From Allodiplogaster sudhausi (Eukaryota > Nematoda > Chromadorea > Rhabditida > Diplogasteridae): 64,000 bases of DNA. Below, piece by piece: positions 32,625 through 45,419 of the stretch. Location of the stretch: positions 1,665,001-1,729,000 of the forward strand of contig CALZFC010000081.1 of NCBI GenBank assembly GCA_945643635.1, given 5' to 3'. The notes beneath the pieces are model-generated. The model saw only the letters and a list, made by a program, of their open reading frames with translations. It was not told where the DNA came from and did no database searches. Within the stretch, counting starts at the first letter, position 1. Every line of letters starts with the position of its first letter. The position numbers and the translations under genes were made by a program.

Positions 32625-32735
32625 ACAAAACAAACGTGATATTCGTGTTCCCCATGCTCGAGAACCCCCCTGTGCACGATTTGAGCGAAAAGGAGAAAAA
32701 AAGTATACTGGCCCCCCCCCAAGTAACATAGCACC
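32625..32735 (-). repeat. Merlin right terminal inverted repeat
   Basis: Inverted copy of 31761-31871, ending ...AAGTAACATAGCACC one base before the target duplication. Confidence 0.9.
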
Positions 32736-32740
32736 TAAAG

Positions 32741-35700
32741 ATGTTCCGTAACGAGCTGAGGCGCTCGTCAAGGCTTCGCGAGCTCAAGAACAACGCGCAG
32801 GAAGATTCGAATACTTCCTTTGCGAAATGTTTTACAAATTCTCCTTCTCATCCTGGAGGTTGGGTGTTTCAGGTCATGTTATTGTTGAAATAGTTGACCT
32901 ACTTTTAGAGACGGAGGAGTTTGCCAAAACTAAGGGCAAGCCGCTACAGAAGCGCGAAAACCAGTTAGGAGGTTAACTCCAGATTCTGTGCTTCTTATTT
33001 TATTTTCTAGTAGTGACTCTTTCAAGGTGAATCCAAGGAAGCATCCATCCAGTGCATTCCACCGAAGCGCAGACGTTCGGAGAGAATTAGCATGGCTGGC
33101 CAGTCCAGCTCAAGCACTGCTAAAGAAGTAGAAAGTCGCAAAACAGTCCAAGACCGGCAGATAAGTGAGCAAAGTGGGAATCCCGAGAATGCCGTTCCAG
33201 GCTGCAGTGATGATAATTCTCCCCAGCCAGAAGGTGTGGTATTACATTATTTTCTAAGGTTAAGCTACGGTAGTTCACAATTATCATTAGAATGCAAAGT
33301 GTCGAAAGCTGTCGTTCGCAAGCGCATCTCTCGTGCCATCGTATCTGATGAATCTGGTCATGGATTGTTAGTATTCTCATATCGCTTTTTTTAAATTCGT
33401 CTCATTAAATTTTATCCTTAAAGAGTTTCACGGAAACGGAAGAAGCCTACAGATGAGATGCGTCAGACAAAGTCTACAGAGACTCAGAATGAGTTTGTAT
33501 TCCGCAGTTGATTTCCTTTGCGACTTTGTTTGTAACAATTTTAGTCTTTATTATAGTGAGAACTGGACTGAAAAATCTGAAGAAATGAAGATGAATTTGC
33601 GTCACCTTCAGAGGGAGAACTGGTGCAAAGGAGACCAAATTGTGCAAAAGGCGTTTGCTTTTGTCGCCAAAGTAGCAAAGGTTTCGCACCATTCGTTAGT
33701 GAAAATGTATTGACTGAATGCTTCTTTGACAGGATCGCACCACAGAGATGACTGAGCGGGAATCATTGGAGGCTCTCATTGTATTTGAAGAGAGTATCAA
33801 GGATGATCTAAAGAAGAAGAAACGAGGCAAGAAAGTTGCTTCTGAGATCATTGAAGAAAGGCACCTGGAGAAATGTGAGAAAGACAGCAGTGGTGAAGAA
33901 GATGAATGGGAAGAAGTCCAGGCAAGTGATGTAGGAGGGATCAATTAGTATTTGTGGCTTCAGGACATTTAAGGAGTCTGGAAGGGAATAAGTATAACAT
34001 TGAAACAAGAAGATTCCAGTTTGTTTAGGATGAGGACTCTACTGGAATCGGAGTTAGTCTCTGTGCATATCGACTTGAGAACTGACAAGAAACTGCCGGA
34101 AGCAGATTGGCGAAGCCGATGGATCCGGACGGAAGTGAACAGAGTTATCCGAGGAAGGATCAGACATCTTCACCAGGTCGGTTTGGTGATCGAGCAAGAG
34201 TTCTAATGAAGAATGGCCTCTCTTCGTAAGGTTCATATTCTTTCGTTCGCTTGCCATCTGAAAACTGTGGCAGTGGAAGCTCTGCTCGAGAAAGGACTAT
34301 TGCTTTCCATTATTCATCCTTTTCCTGGTTCCATCAGAGCTGTGGAAAAGCTCTTCCATCGACAATTTAAGGTGACTGCTGTCTTCATTGAAAATGGGTA
34401 TGGTAGTGTTGCCCTTCAAATAGCAAGGCGTGTCTGATCTCTTCGCTCACCATCCGTTTAATTTTTCTTGCATCTTTGATTTTCTCCAGCAGGGAATGGA
34501 AGAAGGCTCTAATGACTCTAATTATCCGTTGATTGAATGCATTGAAAAGCGTGCTGCTTCGAATGAGAAAACCGCATCACAGGTAAGCTAAACCCTTAAA
34601 CACCAATAACTCATTGAAATGTATGGTTATGCCTTTTGAAGATCTTCTTTGCCTTCGCTTCCGCTGCTGGATTTATCAGCCGGATTTGCTGCAACTGCCG
34701 ACTTCTTCCGCCTGCCCATAAAGTCCTTCCACTTTACCTTCCATTTGCTCCCGAATGACTTCTCTTTGTTGAGACGCATGCAAGGAGTGCAAATGCAGCT
34801 ACCGTGCGGCATTACTGGAATGAATTGTGGGACGAAGAGATGAAGACATGGAAATGTTACTTTCTTAAACATTCTTCGTTAAGTATTTGTTGTCGTTATA
34901 CCAGTTTGTTTTATTGATTTAGTTGTGGACCCTCTGAAAGATTTCGATTCCCCTAATGCACTAGAACTACCGCTCTCTCATTCGTCGTATATTCTTGCTG
35001 TCGATTCCGGTATATGTTGCTTGTAATGCGATATCAATTGAATGTGAAGAAGATCTGTAATCTTACCACAGAGCACGGTATTCGTGATGTGACTCCTCGC
35101 TACATTAACCCTTCTCTTCTCATTTCTGCTCCCTTCCGCTTCCTTCGAGTAGAATCCGCATGGCTGAAGAAGACACTCAACTCTTCAAAGGTTCTCTCTC
35201 TTCCCTTTTCTTACCTCCCTTTCTTTTTGCAGTTTCACTCGAATGGCGGAAGAGCAAAGAAGGAGGACGAGGAATTCGAGTCCAGCTTGCAGTCGCTTCC
35301 AATCCCGACTACTGTTGCCGCCTTCAAGAACCATCCTGTGTATGTTTTTTTTTAAATATATATTTTACTTGAATTGCATTTGTTTTATAATAATGTGTTG
35401 TGGAATTTAGCTATGTACTGGACAAAGATTTGCTGTTGCTGGAGTGCATTTACCCGCTTTCTCTGAAACCGATTGGCGAAATGAAGTCGTACAAGGTAAA
35501 TATTCTTGTAAAGGCACCGTTTGATGCTCTACTCTGATTTCTAGATTTATCGCCGTTCTTCTGTTCGGCCTTTGAACACGAAAAACGCGTACGAACGCAT
35601 GGGGAGGCAGATCAAGGTTTTTTTCTTTCACTTTCTTCTGCCTCCCATCTTTCCTATATATTGAAACCTCTTCGTTTCCGAATTGCTGCTTACTGAAATG

Positions 35701-36856
35701 TACTCATCATTCCAGGAGGGAGAAGAGCCAGTGAAGTTGAAGCGAACTACGAATCCCATCAACAAACAGAAGCTAGAGATCGGCCTCTTCGGCTTCTGGC
35801 AAACTCTTCCTTGGGATGGAGGCGAAGTTCAAGATGTTCGTAACGAGTCAGAGCATTCCTGGTCGTGTAATGAGACTCCTTTGAAGGGGCGCCTTCCTCG
35901 GAATGAATTCGGGAATGTCTACCTCTTCCAGCCGTCGATGTGTCCGAGAGGAGCCGTGCATATCAAGCATCCCCGTCTTGCTGCTGTCTCTTTCTCGCGT
36001 TCTCCCTCTCCACTCTCTCCTCTCCTTCTCTGTCTTTTTCTCTCCTTCTCCCTCTCCACTCTCCTTCTGTCTTTTTTTCTCCTTCTCCCTCTCCACTCTC
36101 TCCTCTCCTTCTCTGTCTCTTTCTCTTCTTCTCCCTCTCCACTCTTTCCTTCTCTGTCTCTTTCTCTCGTTCTCCCTCTCCACTCCTTCTCTGTCTTTTT
36201 CTCTCCTTCTCACTCTCCACTCTCTCCTCTCCTTCTGTCTTTTTCTCTCCTTCTCCCTCTCCACTCTCTCCTCTCCTTCTCTGTCTCTTTCTCTTCTTCT
36301 CCCTCTCCACTCTTTCCTTCTCTGTCTCTTTCTCTCGTTCTCCCTCTCTACTCTCTCCTCTCCTTCTCTGCCTCTTCTGAAACGTGTGTATGGTTCCAGG
36401 CTGCTGCTGAACTCGGCTTCGATTCGGTGCCTGCCGTGGTTGGCTGGAGTTTCCGTCGTGGTGTCACTCTTCCAATGTTATTTTACATAATTTTCTTATC
36501 AGGTTTTGACTGTTGTCAAGAACTGTTCAGAATTGACGGAGCAGTTTACATTCGTGAAGATGTTCCTGCTCTTATGAAGGCATTCTTTGCGTACAAAGAG
36601 AATCGGAAGAAGGATGAGCTTGAGGTATGCAGTAGGACCCTATAGGGTAATTGACGTGACAGAGATATTGTTTGTAAATGATAAGGGAAGTGATGCCGCG
36701 AACTCGGTTTGTAAGGACTGAGGTTGTCCGTCTCGGAGTGCACAATTCCAGGAGCGTTCTCGAGTTGCTCTCTCTGCGTGGCGCCGTTTCATCCTCGGTT
36801 CTGTTCGCCTGAACAAGTTGCGCCAAGAGTCCAGAGCCTTCCAAGGAGTCCGCTAG
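32741..36856 (+). CDS. XPC: XPC/Rad4 DNA damage recognition protein
   Basis: Nucleotide excision repair factor that senses helix distortion, with RAD23 and centrin as partners. Exons 32741-32858, 32909-32971 and 33027-33233 join in frame from MFRNELRRSSRLRELKNNAQ. The acidic DEWEEVQ element (33900) is the usual one. Then come the transglutaminase-like fold (KVHILSFACHLKT, YWNELWDEE, GIRDVTPRYI), BHD1 (LPIPTTVAAFKNHPVY and LLLLECIYPL), BHD2 (IYRRSSVRPLNTKNAYERMG), BHD3 (IGLFGFWQTLPW, RLPRNEFGNVYLFQPSM, ELGFDSVPAVVGWSF) and AYKENRKK. Stop TAG at 36854-36856. The protein is short for the family because the central disordered region is small. Its ATG is the last three bases of a Merlin target duplication, so the native 5' UTR has been pushed 975 bp away. 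Confidence 0.96.
35990..36390. repeat. CT-rich minisatellite in XPC intron
   Basis: CTCTCCTTCTCTGTCTCTTT and CTCCCTCTCCACTCT units in a higher-order pattern; a block near 36109-36185 recurs near 36279-36350. It fills the intron between ...KHPRLAA and AAAELGFDS of XPC and ends in TTCCAG. Sense strand is pyrimidine-rich. Confidence 0.9.
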
Positions 36857-37259
36857 CCAGTCTCCTCATCTATCATTTCCTTCGTGTTTGTGCTCGGGCT
36901 AGCATTCATCCAGTGATTATCCAGTGATTTATTTGTTTCTACCGCCTAATTTCGCTAAAAACGTGCGTCTCTGCTTTTATAATAGTTCGATAAAAAATTC
37001 GTGATCTTCTTATCGAAAGAGTCACTATACGAAAGATGGACACCGCAATGCGTAATTACCCACACTGAAGAAGTACAAATTGACCACTAGCCAAAACGCT
37101 ATTGCAAAACAAACAAGACTTGTAAATGCACATATACTGTAAGTATCCACAGATTCATGATAACGAAGGAAACATTGCAGAGGGATGACAAGACTTTAGG
37201 CAGTTCATGGTTGAGCGAGAAGGTTTACATTTCGAATACTTGGGAGCAAGAGTGGGGAA
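36857..37259. other. Convergent intergenic region XPC/ZC3H14
   Basis: About 400 bp between two 3' ends, AT-rich at 36940-37150; presumed 3' UTRs. Nothing else recognised. Confidence 0.6.
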
Positions 37260-40200
37260 CTAGGTGGCAGCAGCAGAGATGGCAGAAGAGGGGACGGGCG
37301 GTTGAGGAGCGGAGTCGGAAGATGCAGACCACTTGTACTTGGCAGGGGTAACAGTGGGCGGGGCAGAGCGAGCGGGCTGCGGCGGGTGGTAGAAATGACA
37401 GCGGGAGTTCATGCAACTCTTGCCGTATCGGCACTCCTGAAGTAGGACAGGATTAATCTGCACTCAAAGAAGACGTCACAGAAAAAATGATTGATTTGGA
37501 ACAACAAAAAAAACTGAATTTCGGAACGGTCTACACTTGATTCTCGAGATGATCACTCATTGAAGCAAAAGGCAGAATGAGTGAGAAAAGAAACCTTCGG
37601 ATGCTTAAAGGCACAGCCTGGCTTCGAGCATCCAGCACCGAAGTGGCAGAAAGCGACAGCTGCAGTCGTCACTCTGAATCAAGTAAAAATCTTACTTTTA
37701 CTTCCCTAAATATGGTAGGGAGTTACAGATAAAAACTCCATCAAGAGAGGGAAAGTATTCTTATAACACTGACTTGTGCTTGACATCGGGTTCGGTAGCC
37801 AAAGGAATGCAAGGAACAGACGCGGCAACCTCGGAGGCAGTGGGTGGAGTGCTGACTGCAGCCGCCGTTGCAAGAAGAGGCTGCAATCAAAGTCTTCTTC
37901 GTCCTCAGTCCTAACTTTCTGCTGTTCTCCTGACCTTGGATGAGTGAGTGTAGGGGCAACCGGCCCGGGTGCAGTTGCGGTCGAACATACAAGGCGGGTG
38001 AATGTACAAACAGCTCAAACCGAATACACACTTCGGGAAATTCCTTAATTATACATTGGTAGGACTGAATTCGGAAGAAAAAAACTGCCGAATCGACATA
38101 CGTGCAATTTTTCGAGGGATGGAGGTAGACACAGTTCGACTCCAGCTTGCAGTTCGGCCAGAAGCGGCATCGCTCCATTATCTTATTCGGCGGAGGAGTC
38201 GGAGCAACGAAGGACACTACAAAAGATGGGATGGGATGTCTCCGCAATCAAACCGCTTCAAGCAAAAGACGGAACATGAATAAATACCACGATTAGTTGT
38301 GGTCGTAATGTTTGTAGTTGTTCTGTTCTGCTGAGACAACGGAGTTGGAATGTATGTCGGATAGGTCGGAGGGGCGGGCTGTGCGGCAGTCACGGACATT
38401 GAGGGAGCGACCATTCCAGACTGGTAATAGTAGTGAGCACCTCTGCAAGAAGAGTTTTAGTTGAGAACACGCCAATAGTGGATATGGAAAAGACCTCGAT
38501 AGTTGCATGGTGGGAGGGAGAGGCTCATCCGAGTCGATGGAAGACATGCGAGAGGCTCGCGTGGCTGCGAGTACCGCATCGATGGCTGCTTCATCGTCAC
38601 TCGTCTCTTCCTCGTCTTCAAGTTGAATGTGGCCGTCCCAAGTGATCGGCTAAACAGTTCAAGTTGCTACATTCATACTTCTCTCATTGGGTCCACTAAT
38701 GGTCTCGGATTTATTCCTCTCGCCCACAATATATCAAGAAGTTAAAGTGCAAATTTTCTTTCAAAATCATGGACATAACGAAGCAGACGACTTTACACAA
38801 ATGGAAAACCTTGTGAGGAGGAGGCGAGACCTTCAGAGTGTCCTCTCCATCATTCGGATAGCCGATAACTCGACGTTTCTCATTCTTTTGCCCTGTCACC
38901 TTCTTTCTTGGTGAGACAACTGCAGCATAAAGGATAAACTTATGTCATAAAACAAAACGATTATACCAATTAATACAAAGTGGTGAAATTAGGAAGTAAC
39001 AGATTGAAGTTGCACATCAAAATTAAATACCTTTGAGAGTGCCCTCGTCGTCTTCTCCGCTGCACACCGAACCTTCACTTCTATCTCGTTCAATCGTCAC
39101 CTGCGAAACAAAACAGGACATCGAAACTCTTTCCACTATTAACAACTTCTCGGAGAAACCTTTTGTCCGCCGGTCAAAGTTATAATGAACTTGGGATGAA
39201 CCGCCTTGCGTTCTTCCTTCTTGTCCTCGACCATCTTCTAGAATCATACAAGAATAGCACAACTAAAACCACTTGCTCATTTATTATTACTAGCATTTCG
39301 GAAAGATTCCACCAATAACAATCCAAAATTACCGTTGGGGAAGCAAGATTTCGCTTGGTGAGTGGAGTTGGAAGATGTGCCTTGGCCTTCTTCGCTGAGG
39401 GGACATCCTCTTCTTCCTGGTCGTTCTCCTCATCTCCATTCGCCAATTCCTCATCACTAAAACACTCCAGAAGCAATCAAAGAGAAATTAAAAACGAAAG
39501 TGACCTTTACAGTGCTGAAATAGTGCCTGACTCTGGACTTGGGCCGGGGGTTACAAACTGCCAATCCGGGGATACAAAGTGAAAAAAGTGAAAAAATAGG
39601 GTTTCTAAGCTTCAAAAATTTTTCCTTCATATCACCACTGTGCAAGCTTTGCTCTCTCACTGTCGCTTCTCACCCTATCCCTTTTGCTCTGCTGTGTGTT
39701 ATGATGCGTGTGTGTGTGATTTGTGTTAAATAAAGTGTGGAGTTCTGCATTTACTACCGCTTCAAAACCAGCACAATATTTCGCCATGTAACCCGCCACA
39801 CTGGAGATATGATAGAGAGAGAGGCAGAGACAGAAAGGGAGAACAGCCAAGAATGAAACACGTCGTGCAAACTATTCTTTGTTCCGCGGGATATGGATAA
39901 GAGAGAATTAGAAACAGAAAGAAAGTCAGGTCACCTTTAACAAAATATAAAAGATGTTCAATATGTTCTTGTTGCATGTACATTTAAAATATAATCCCCA
40001 TGCTTGACATCAAGTAAAAGAAAGAACTAACGAGCTAATGAACTCAGAAAGAGCCTTGGCTCTATTCTGTTCAGCCCGTTCCGCAGCAGTGGTGGTTAGC
40101 TTCCTCTTCTGTGCCACTTGCTGAGTGTTGGTTGTCCGAGGAAGGAAGGGAGCAGCGCAGCCATAACCCGCACTGAGACTCGCCGCGTTCATTGCTCGCA

Positions 40201-41883
40201 TGAACATTGTCGTGGTTGCCTTCGCTGATTTTACGCTACAAGTTCAACGATCAATACATGAGTGCAAAACAAACAAAAGGAAGGTCAATCCGAACTGACT
40301 CTTTTTCATTTCTCTCGACGATCTTCCTCTTGACTACAACCTGGGAAGAGACCTTGACTTGAGGCGGAGTCGGAGGCTGCGTTGCCACGACAAGCGATGC
40401 AACCTCAACACATCTCTCTATACAACAGTCAAAGTTGCAAGGATCAAACCTTCTTCCTCGGGGAAATTTCCTCGCCATCGCTGTCGTAGTCTGTAAGTTG
40501 ATCAGGAGAAGGCTCCCTCTGCTGCCTCCGCTCCTCCCGTTCCTTCGCCTTTGGCCGTCCCTCAGTCCTCTTTTCAGTACTGCGAGAATCCACTGTTCCG
40601 TGAGTGCGAATCGTCTTTCTGAAAAGGATCTCGCCATGCATCTCAGACCATGATCCACTATGAAAATCCAACCTTGGCGGGCTCTTGGCCCGTTGTTTCT
40701 CCAAGACTCTTTGGCGAGAATCTTCCTCAACTTTCCGCTTTCTTGTCGCTTCACTTTCCCGTTCCCGCTCCCGCTGCCTTTCCTTTTCCCGTTCTCTCTC
40801 ATCCGACTTCGGACGCGATGTTCGATGGCGCTCCTTCTCAGTGTTTCTTTCTTTCTCTGTCATCCGTCTCTTCTCACTTTCCCTCTCCTTCTCCCTCGAT
40901 CTTTCCTTCTCTTTCTCCTTCCGACTTCCATCACGTGGCGCTTCGATTCTCTTTCGATCTAAATATCCAAATTACATGAATGGTATAAGAAAATGATGAA
41001 AGATATACATACCCGTCTTCGAATCCGCATCATGCATAGAATGTTTGCTTGTAGGTACAGAATCCTGCAAATAATCAAAAGATGAAATTATTTAGCTAGT
41101 GTTCTAAAACAGAAAGTTTAAATCAAGATGTATATAACATTCTTTCTTTAACATGGACTACAAAACTGACTTTCTTCTCCCGATCAGGATCCTTTTTCGC
41201 TGAAGCAGAAACAGGAGGACTTGACGCTCGTGGAGTTGACTGCAGCCGCTCGAAAATATCAAACAACCTAAATAATAAAGAGAGTTCAGCAAGCGTCAGC
41301 AGAATCTGTTAAACTATCACATCTCCGCATCGCCAGAGACATAACAGACCACTAACCAGTCAACGAATTTCTCCGTATTCTTGTTCAGGAAGAGCGAAAG
41401 ATCATCTTTCATCTGCCTTTTTTCCTTCTTATTTGCAATCATGACCATGATGTAGTCAGGCAATTCATCGTCCACGTAAACTCCAAGTTCTTCCAGCTTT
41501 GCTCGTATTGCAGCCTAAGCAATTGATGATAAATCTAAGGGTATTTTTTTTAACTTTAGGTACCTAAAATTCTCGAAAGAAAAAAATGTTTCCAGAATAC
41601 CGCTTAACGTGGGGGGGGGAGGAGGGTAAGGAGGAGCTCGAATATCACATTCATTTTTAGTTTACTTTTGAAATCTTACTATTCATTCACGAAATAAATT
41701 TTCAGCAAAGTTGCCTGAGAATCACATAAGATTCCTGTTGCAACAATATTCAGCCAACATCCGTTTATGATAGCAATTTGGGTCATATTAGTTCAATAAA
41801 AATTAAAAATTGAATAAAAACAACAAAGCAATTTCACAAACCCGAAGCTTCCTTGAGACCTCTGAATTATTCGTAGTCGTCAT
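37260..41883 (-). CDS. ZC3H14: Zinc finger CCCH protein 14 / Nab2-type poly(A) RNA-binding protein
   Basis: Nuclear poly(A)-binding protein controlling poly(A) tail length. Start MTTTNNSEVSRKLR at 41883 (exon 41883-41842). Next exons (41514-41357, 41267 on) give IRAKLEELGVYVDDELPDYI, MVMIANKKEKRQMKDDLSLF and EKFVDWLFDIFERL, the PWI-like N-terminal fold of the family. The middle (about 40450-40990) is a charged Arg/Glu/Ser stretch followed by ISPRKKV. Five tandem CCCH fingers close the protein: CRFWPNCKLESNCVYLH, CTNFPKCVFGLSCLYIH, CMFDRNCTRAGCPYTH, CHFGAGCSKPGCAFKH and CRYGKSCMNSRCHFYH. Stop at 37260 after SAISAAAT. Both the N-terminal fold and the five-finger array match ZC3H14. The exact joins in the middle are uncertain. 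Confidence 0.94.
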
Positions 41884-42848
41884 TCCTGCTTCGCTTACAA
41901 CTATTAGTTGTCTTAAACGTTTTGTTACCCTGGAACAAAAGTAAAAAGATGGATAATGCTACGTTTCTAAAAAGCTTTTTTCTGGAACGCAATGCAAAAC
42001 AACTGAATGTACTTCCGGTGTCAATGTTGTTTCTCATCTGTGATGAGTGTATGAAGTGTTTCTTTCAAGTGTAAATATCGAACAGTATACGGTCGCACCG
42101 AAAATTGTTTGTTTGAGTGGATGGGAAGAGAGCTTTCGAGAGCTTGTTTCTAGTCCCCCAAGGGAGAATGTATTGAGAGTAGTTGACATGAATTTCTCTA
42201 TAGTGAAGACATCAGCGCCGCTGACAAGTTAGGCATGTGGAAGTGCTTGTTGTTTTTAATACTCTAGACTTCGAGAACATTCTCTTATGTTCTGTTTAAA
42301 CGTTGGCCTCATCTCGTCCTGTCGCCCCTCTATTGCTCCGCCCTCTTGTCTCGAGACCGAAATGTGCGCTTCTTGCTATCTCGCTGGCCTCTTAGCTCCC
42401 CGTGGTGTCCATTAAGTCCTTGTTGTGCACTGCTTACTCTGCTATCTGCAGGATTTGTTGCAGATGTGGGGCAAACTCGCTGATAACCTGATTATAATTG
42501 ACAAGTGCTAGGGTCTTTAGTACTTGTCAGTTGTTTTGAAAGAAGCTGATTTAAAAGTTATTCGGAAGTTTTGGCTGCAATAGTTGAAGTGGTGCTCTTT
42601 GTAAGCCGCGTAAGCTGTTTACGTTGCGTTGTGCGAGGGGAGGGGTGGGCAAGCAGCGGCCCACAGCAGAAGTGGCCGAGTTGTGCTCTCATTCTTCCTG
42701 CTCCCTTCTTCCCCGTCTTCACTTTAATCCTACATCACGTCTTCCACTTTTCAGATACTATTTACTACTGAGAAATAGAATGAAATGTATTTTCAATAAA
42801 CATATTCTTTTTAGAAGCTTTCTCTTCTCAGTCGCTCTTGCTCTCGCG
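41884..42848. other. Intergenic region between divergent genes
   Basis: About 960 bp between the ZC3H14 start and the ATG at 42849. Mostly AT-rich, with a GC-richer block 42280-42480. An upstream exon of the plus gene may lie at about 42750-42848 after TTTTTAG (42807-42813). Otherwise nothing recognised. Confidence 0.45.
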
Positions 42849-45310
42849 ATGTCTCCGTTCGGGTCTGAAAAAAAGAACGGGTCTGTAGTGATCGGGGAAG
42901 TGGTGGCCACTCTCTTCGGCAGGGACGGTGCCTGTGTTCCAGTTCTGGCCGCTGCTGACCCTTCCATCTCCCCTGCCTCCCTCACTTCCTCTGGAGAATG
43001 GCTCATTCCTTGTGACATTGTTGGCCTCAACTCCAAAAAGACCAAGACAGCCAAGGTACGGATTCTTAAGTTGTCATTTGAAGTGAAGATGAGTATGCTG
43101 TTCAGATCCGCTTCCACCCGAACAGCCTTAAGCGTGCTGCGGCTGGAGAATTGAAGCGGGCTGTGGATGGGGTGAGCAATGATGAGAGTGGGAGAGAAAA
43201 GATGAGGGGGAAGATGCTTGTGGAATAGTGGGGAAGAACAAAGAGGTAACCTATTGCTTTGTTATCAAAATATTCACCAATTGGTGAAAATGGAATGCTT
43301 TCTAACAACATAACTAGTAAGGGGGTTCCTTGCTTTATTTTTTTTTCGGGTTAAGAAGGAAAATGTTTTTCAAAAAATATGTGACTATCGCCTTGTAATT
43401 AAGCTGCTGTCTTCGCTGTCGCTGGACGGCGAATGGTCAGACGATCAGCACATCCAAGCTGGCGAGGACTGCCGCGTGGCCTCCACCAAACTTCGCCGCT
43501 TCTTCGCGGCGGCCACTGCCCATGTGTGGGCGGAGGGCTCTTGGTCAGTTACATTTCTCATTTCCTTTGCACTTATCATTGCTAATGATAATGATTCTGT
43601 ACAAAGTAGCATGCGTTCATTTTTTTTAATTGGTGCAGGTCAACTCTGCTCTGCGGTTAGAAAAGGGCAGTTCATTTGAAATGCAGAGTGCTTATGCTTG
43701 GAGAGTTTATTCTGCATACCGTTCGTGTTATATTCCTTCTTCTTTTGGGTTCTTCGGTCCTATTGCGTAATATGGATTATTTCATTCTGTCGCTTGAATC
43801 GTAGCAGGAAATGTAATGGAGAAATCGTAGCATTTGCATTGGAAGGAGGGGCTTTACAATTGCTTTCCCTAGTTGCTGATGCAATTGTGATCTGACAGCT
43901 GTCGCCTAGAGAAAAGGGAAGAAACGATTGGTCACGTGGACCTCTCTTATCGCTTTCTACTCTCACCAGTTATCATTCCACAATTACTACTACTCGGAAG
44001 AAAAAGGGGGGAAATGAGAGATCGAAGGAGGATGCGGATGACGAATGACTATAGTCATGCGGTTGTCGTGGAATGCTAAGGGCAGACAGCTGTGGATTGT
44101 GATGCACTCGCCAAGACCCTTGGGTGCTTCTTTCATAGAGAAGATTGGGTGTGGAGGGCAAACAATTAAAGTAGTTAGTGGAGTTGCGTATAAACATTTC
44201 AATCTACACGAACTCGTTTCATACGTGTGGCTGGAGAAGTCAGCAAACGTGGATGTTTGCTAATTGACGTGTTGCTAGGTTGTTCCTGTCGTGGCCGTTC
44301 CACTCCGAGTCAACCAACTGCAGCGGCAAGGCGAGTCGTCATTTCCGAGATGCCGCGGCCCTCTTCTCCTCTGCCAAGACGCCATTTCCTCTCTTCACTA
44401 CCGTCCATCCCGGCCATAAAGGACACGACATCCTGGATGTCATCTATCACAAGGTACTCGCTTCCTCAAAGGGAAGAAATTATACTCATTACTCGGACGA
44501 CTGCGGTCACAACACTTTTGCCAAACAGCCCTTTGGAAAAATCCGTTTTTACGCAGATAAGTCGTCTGCCCTCCCAGTTAAACGGGATCTCGAAAACGGC
44601 TTTTAGTCCCTGCCGTCGTCCATAGATTTCTATATTTTTATCTTCTTTCTTCTGAAAGTGTCGTATTTGAAGGAGACAGATTTACATATAAGTTTTAGCG
44701 TAGATCGGCTTATAGCAGAGATATGTAAACTAAAGTCTCAGTACGTAAGTGATTTCGACAGGAAAATTGGAAATGCACTTGAAATAGCTTATCTATCTTT
44801 CGCCTTCTTTCCAACCTGTTTGATGTTCGTTTAGGGAGAGCACGAGTCAACTGTCTGGAGGATGCAACTGACGAGGGAATTCCTGCTCGACACTGCGGGA
44901 GAGCTCGTCCCCTTCCAGGTACAAGGATGCTCTCCCTTGACTGCTGTCATCCATGTTCCCCTCCCTACTTGAGATTGGCGAGCGTGGACTGAGTGTTCAA
45001 ATGAAGAGGCTGATCTCGGCTGACGAGGCCGTGCTGGCGGCAGTGATGCCTCCCCCCTTCATTCCTCTCTCACTCACTGAGTCGCAACCCACTGCCGACA
45101 CCAAGATTGTCAGTGCTCTTTCTCCTTTCTTGCTCTAATAGTTTAACCTACGCAGTCACCCGTCTAGAAGTCCTTGTTAGACTCAATGGACACGGAATCT
45201 GGGTTAGCTTTGTATCAGTTACCCTCCTCTGAAGCGGAGAGCTCAAAAAACACATCCGTACCCAGAAAGAGCCGGTCATCGTTTGTGAATAGTCCGTGTA
45301 GTAAAAGTAA
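42849..45310 (+). CDS. Unresolved gene, possibly PIH1-domain (kintoun-like) N-terminal part
   Basis: Not firmly recognised. From ATG at 42849: MSPFGSEKKNGSVVIGEVVA, SLTSSGEWLIPCDIVGLNSK, then (next exon, about 43105) IRFHPNSLKRAAAGELKRAV. A third exon (about 43410-43545) reads EWSDDQHIQAGEDCRV and TKLRRFFAAATAHVWAEGS. The pattern 'G.VV.T...W.IP......FHP..L..A' recalls PIH1 domains of dynein assembly factors; this is a weak, by-eye resemblance. Later exons read HVHPGHKGHDILDVIYHK-like sequence (44400-44455; the first residue depends on frame), GEHESTVWRMQLTREFLLDT (44835-44920), LLEIGERGLSVQMKRLISAD (44958 on), and a Ser-rich part ending at a strong donor GTAAGG at 45309. The gene may continue into the 48026-49414 block. 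Confidence 0.4.
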
Positions 45311-45419
45311 GGCTCCAAAAGTGCTTGTTTGTTACGGAGCGGAATCTCATATTCTGTTCCCTTCTCTCGCTTGTTTCTCTCTCATCCTTCTCATTGCTCC
45401 ACTTGATCCTCCTGTCTCT

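Larger units (their letters stand above)
31761..32735 (-). mobile_element. Merlin-family DNA transposon, internally deleted
   Basis: 975 bp with about 111-bp terminal inverted repeats, identical by eye (31761-31871 and 32625-32735), starting GGTGCTATGTTACTTGGGGG. Flanks AAAAGATG (31753-31760) and TAAAGATG (32736-32743) form an 8-bp target duplication with one mismatch, as expected for Merlin (8-9 bp). The interior encodes an IS1595/ISXO2-type transposase domain on the minus strand. Identical ends imply a recent insertion. The element lies exactly against the XPC start codon. Confidence 0.92.

Noticed and set aside
35848..36380. Overlapping long frames in several phases around 36 kb
   Set aside because: Only the XPC frame up to about 35990 and after 36400 is coding; the rest is the intronic CT repeat.
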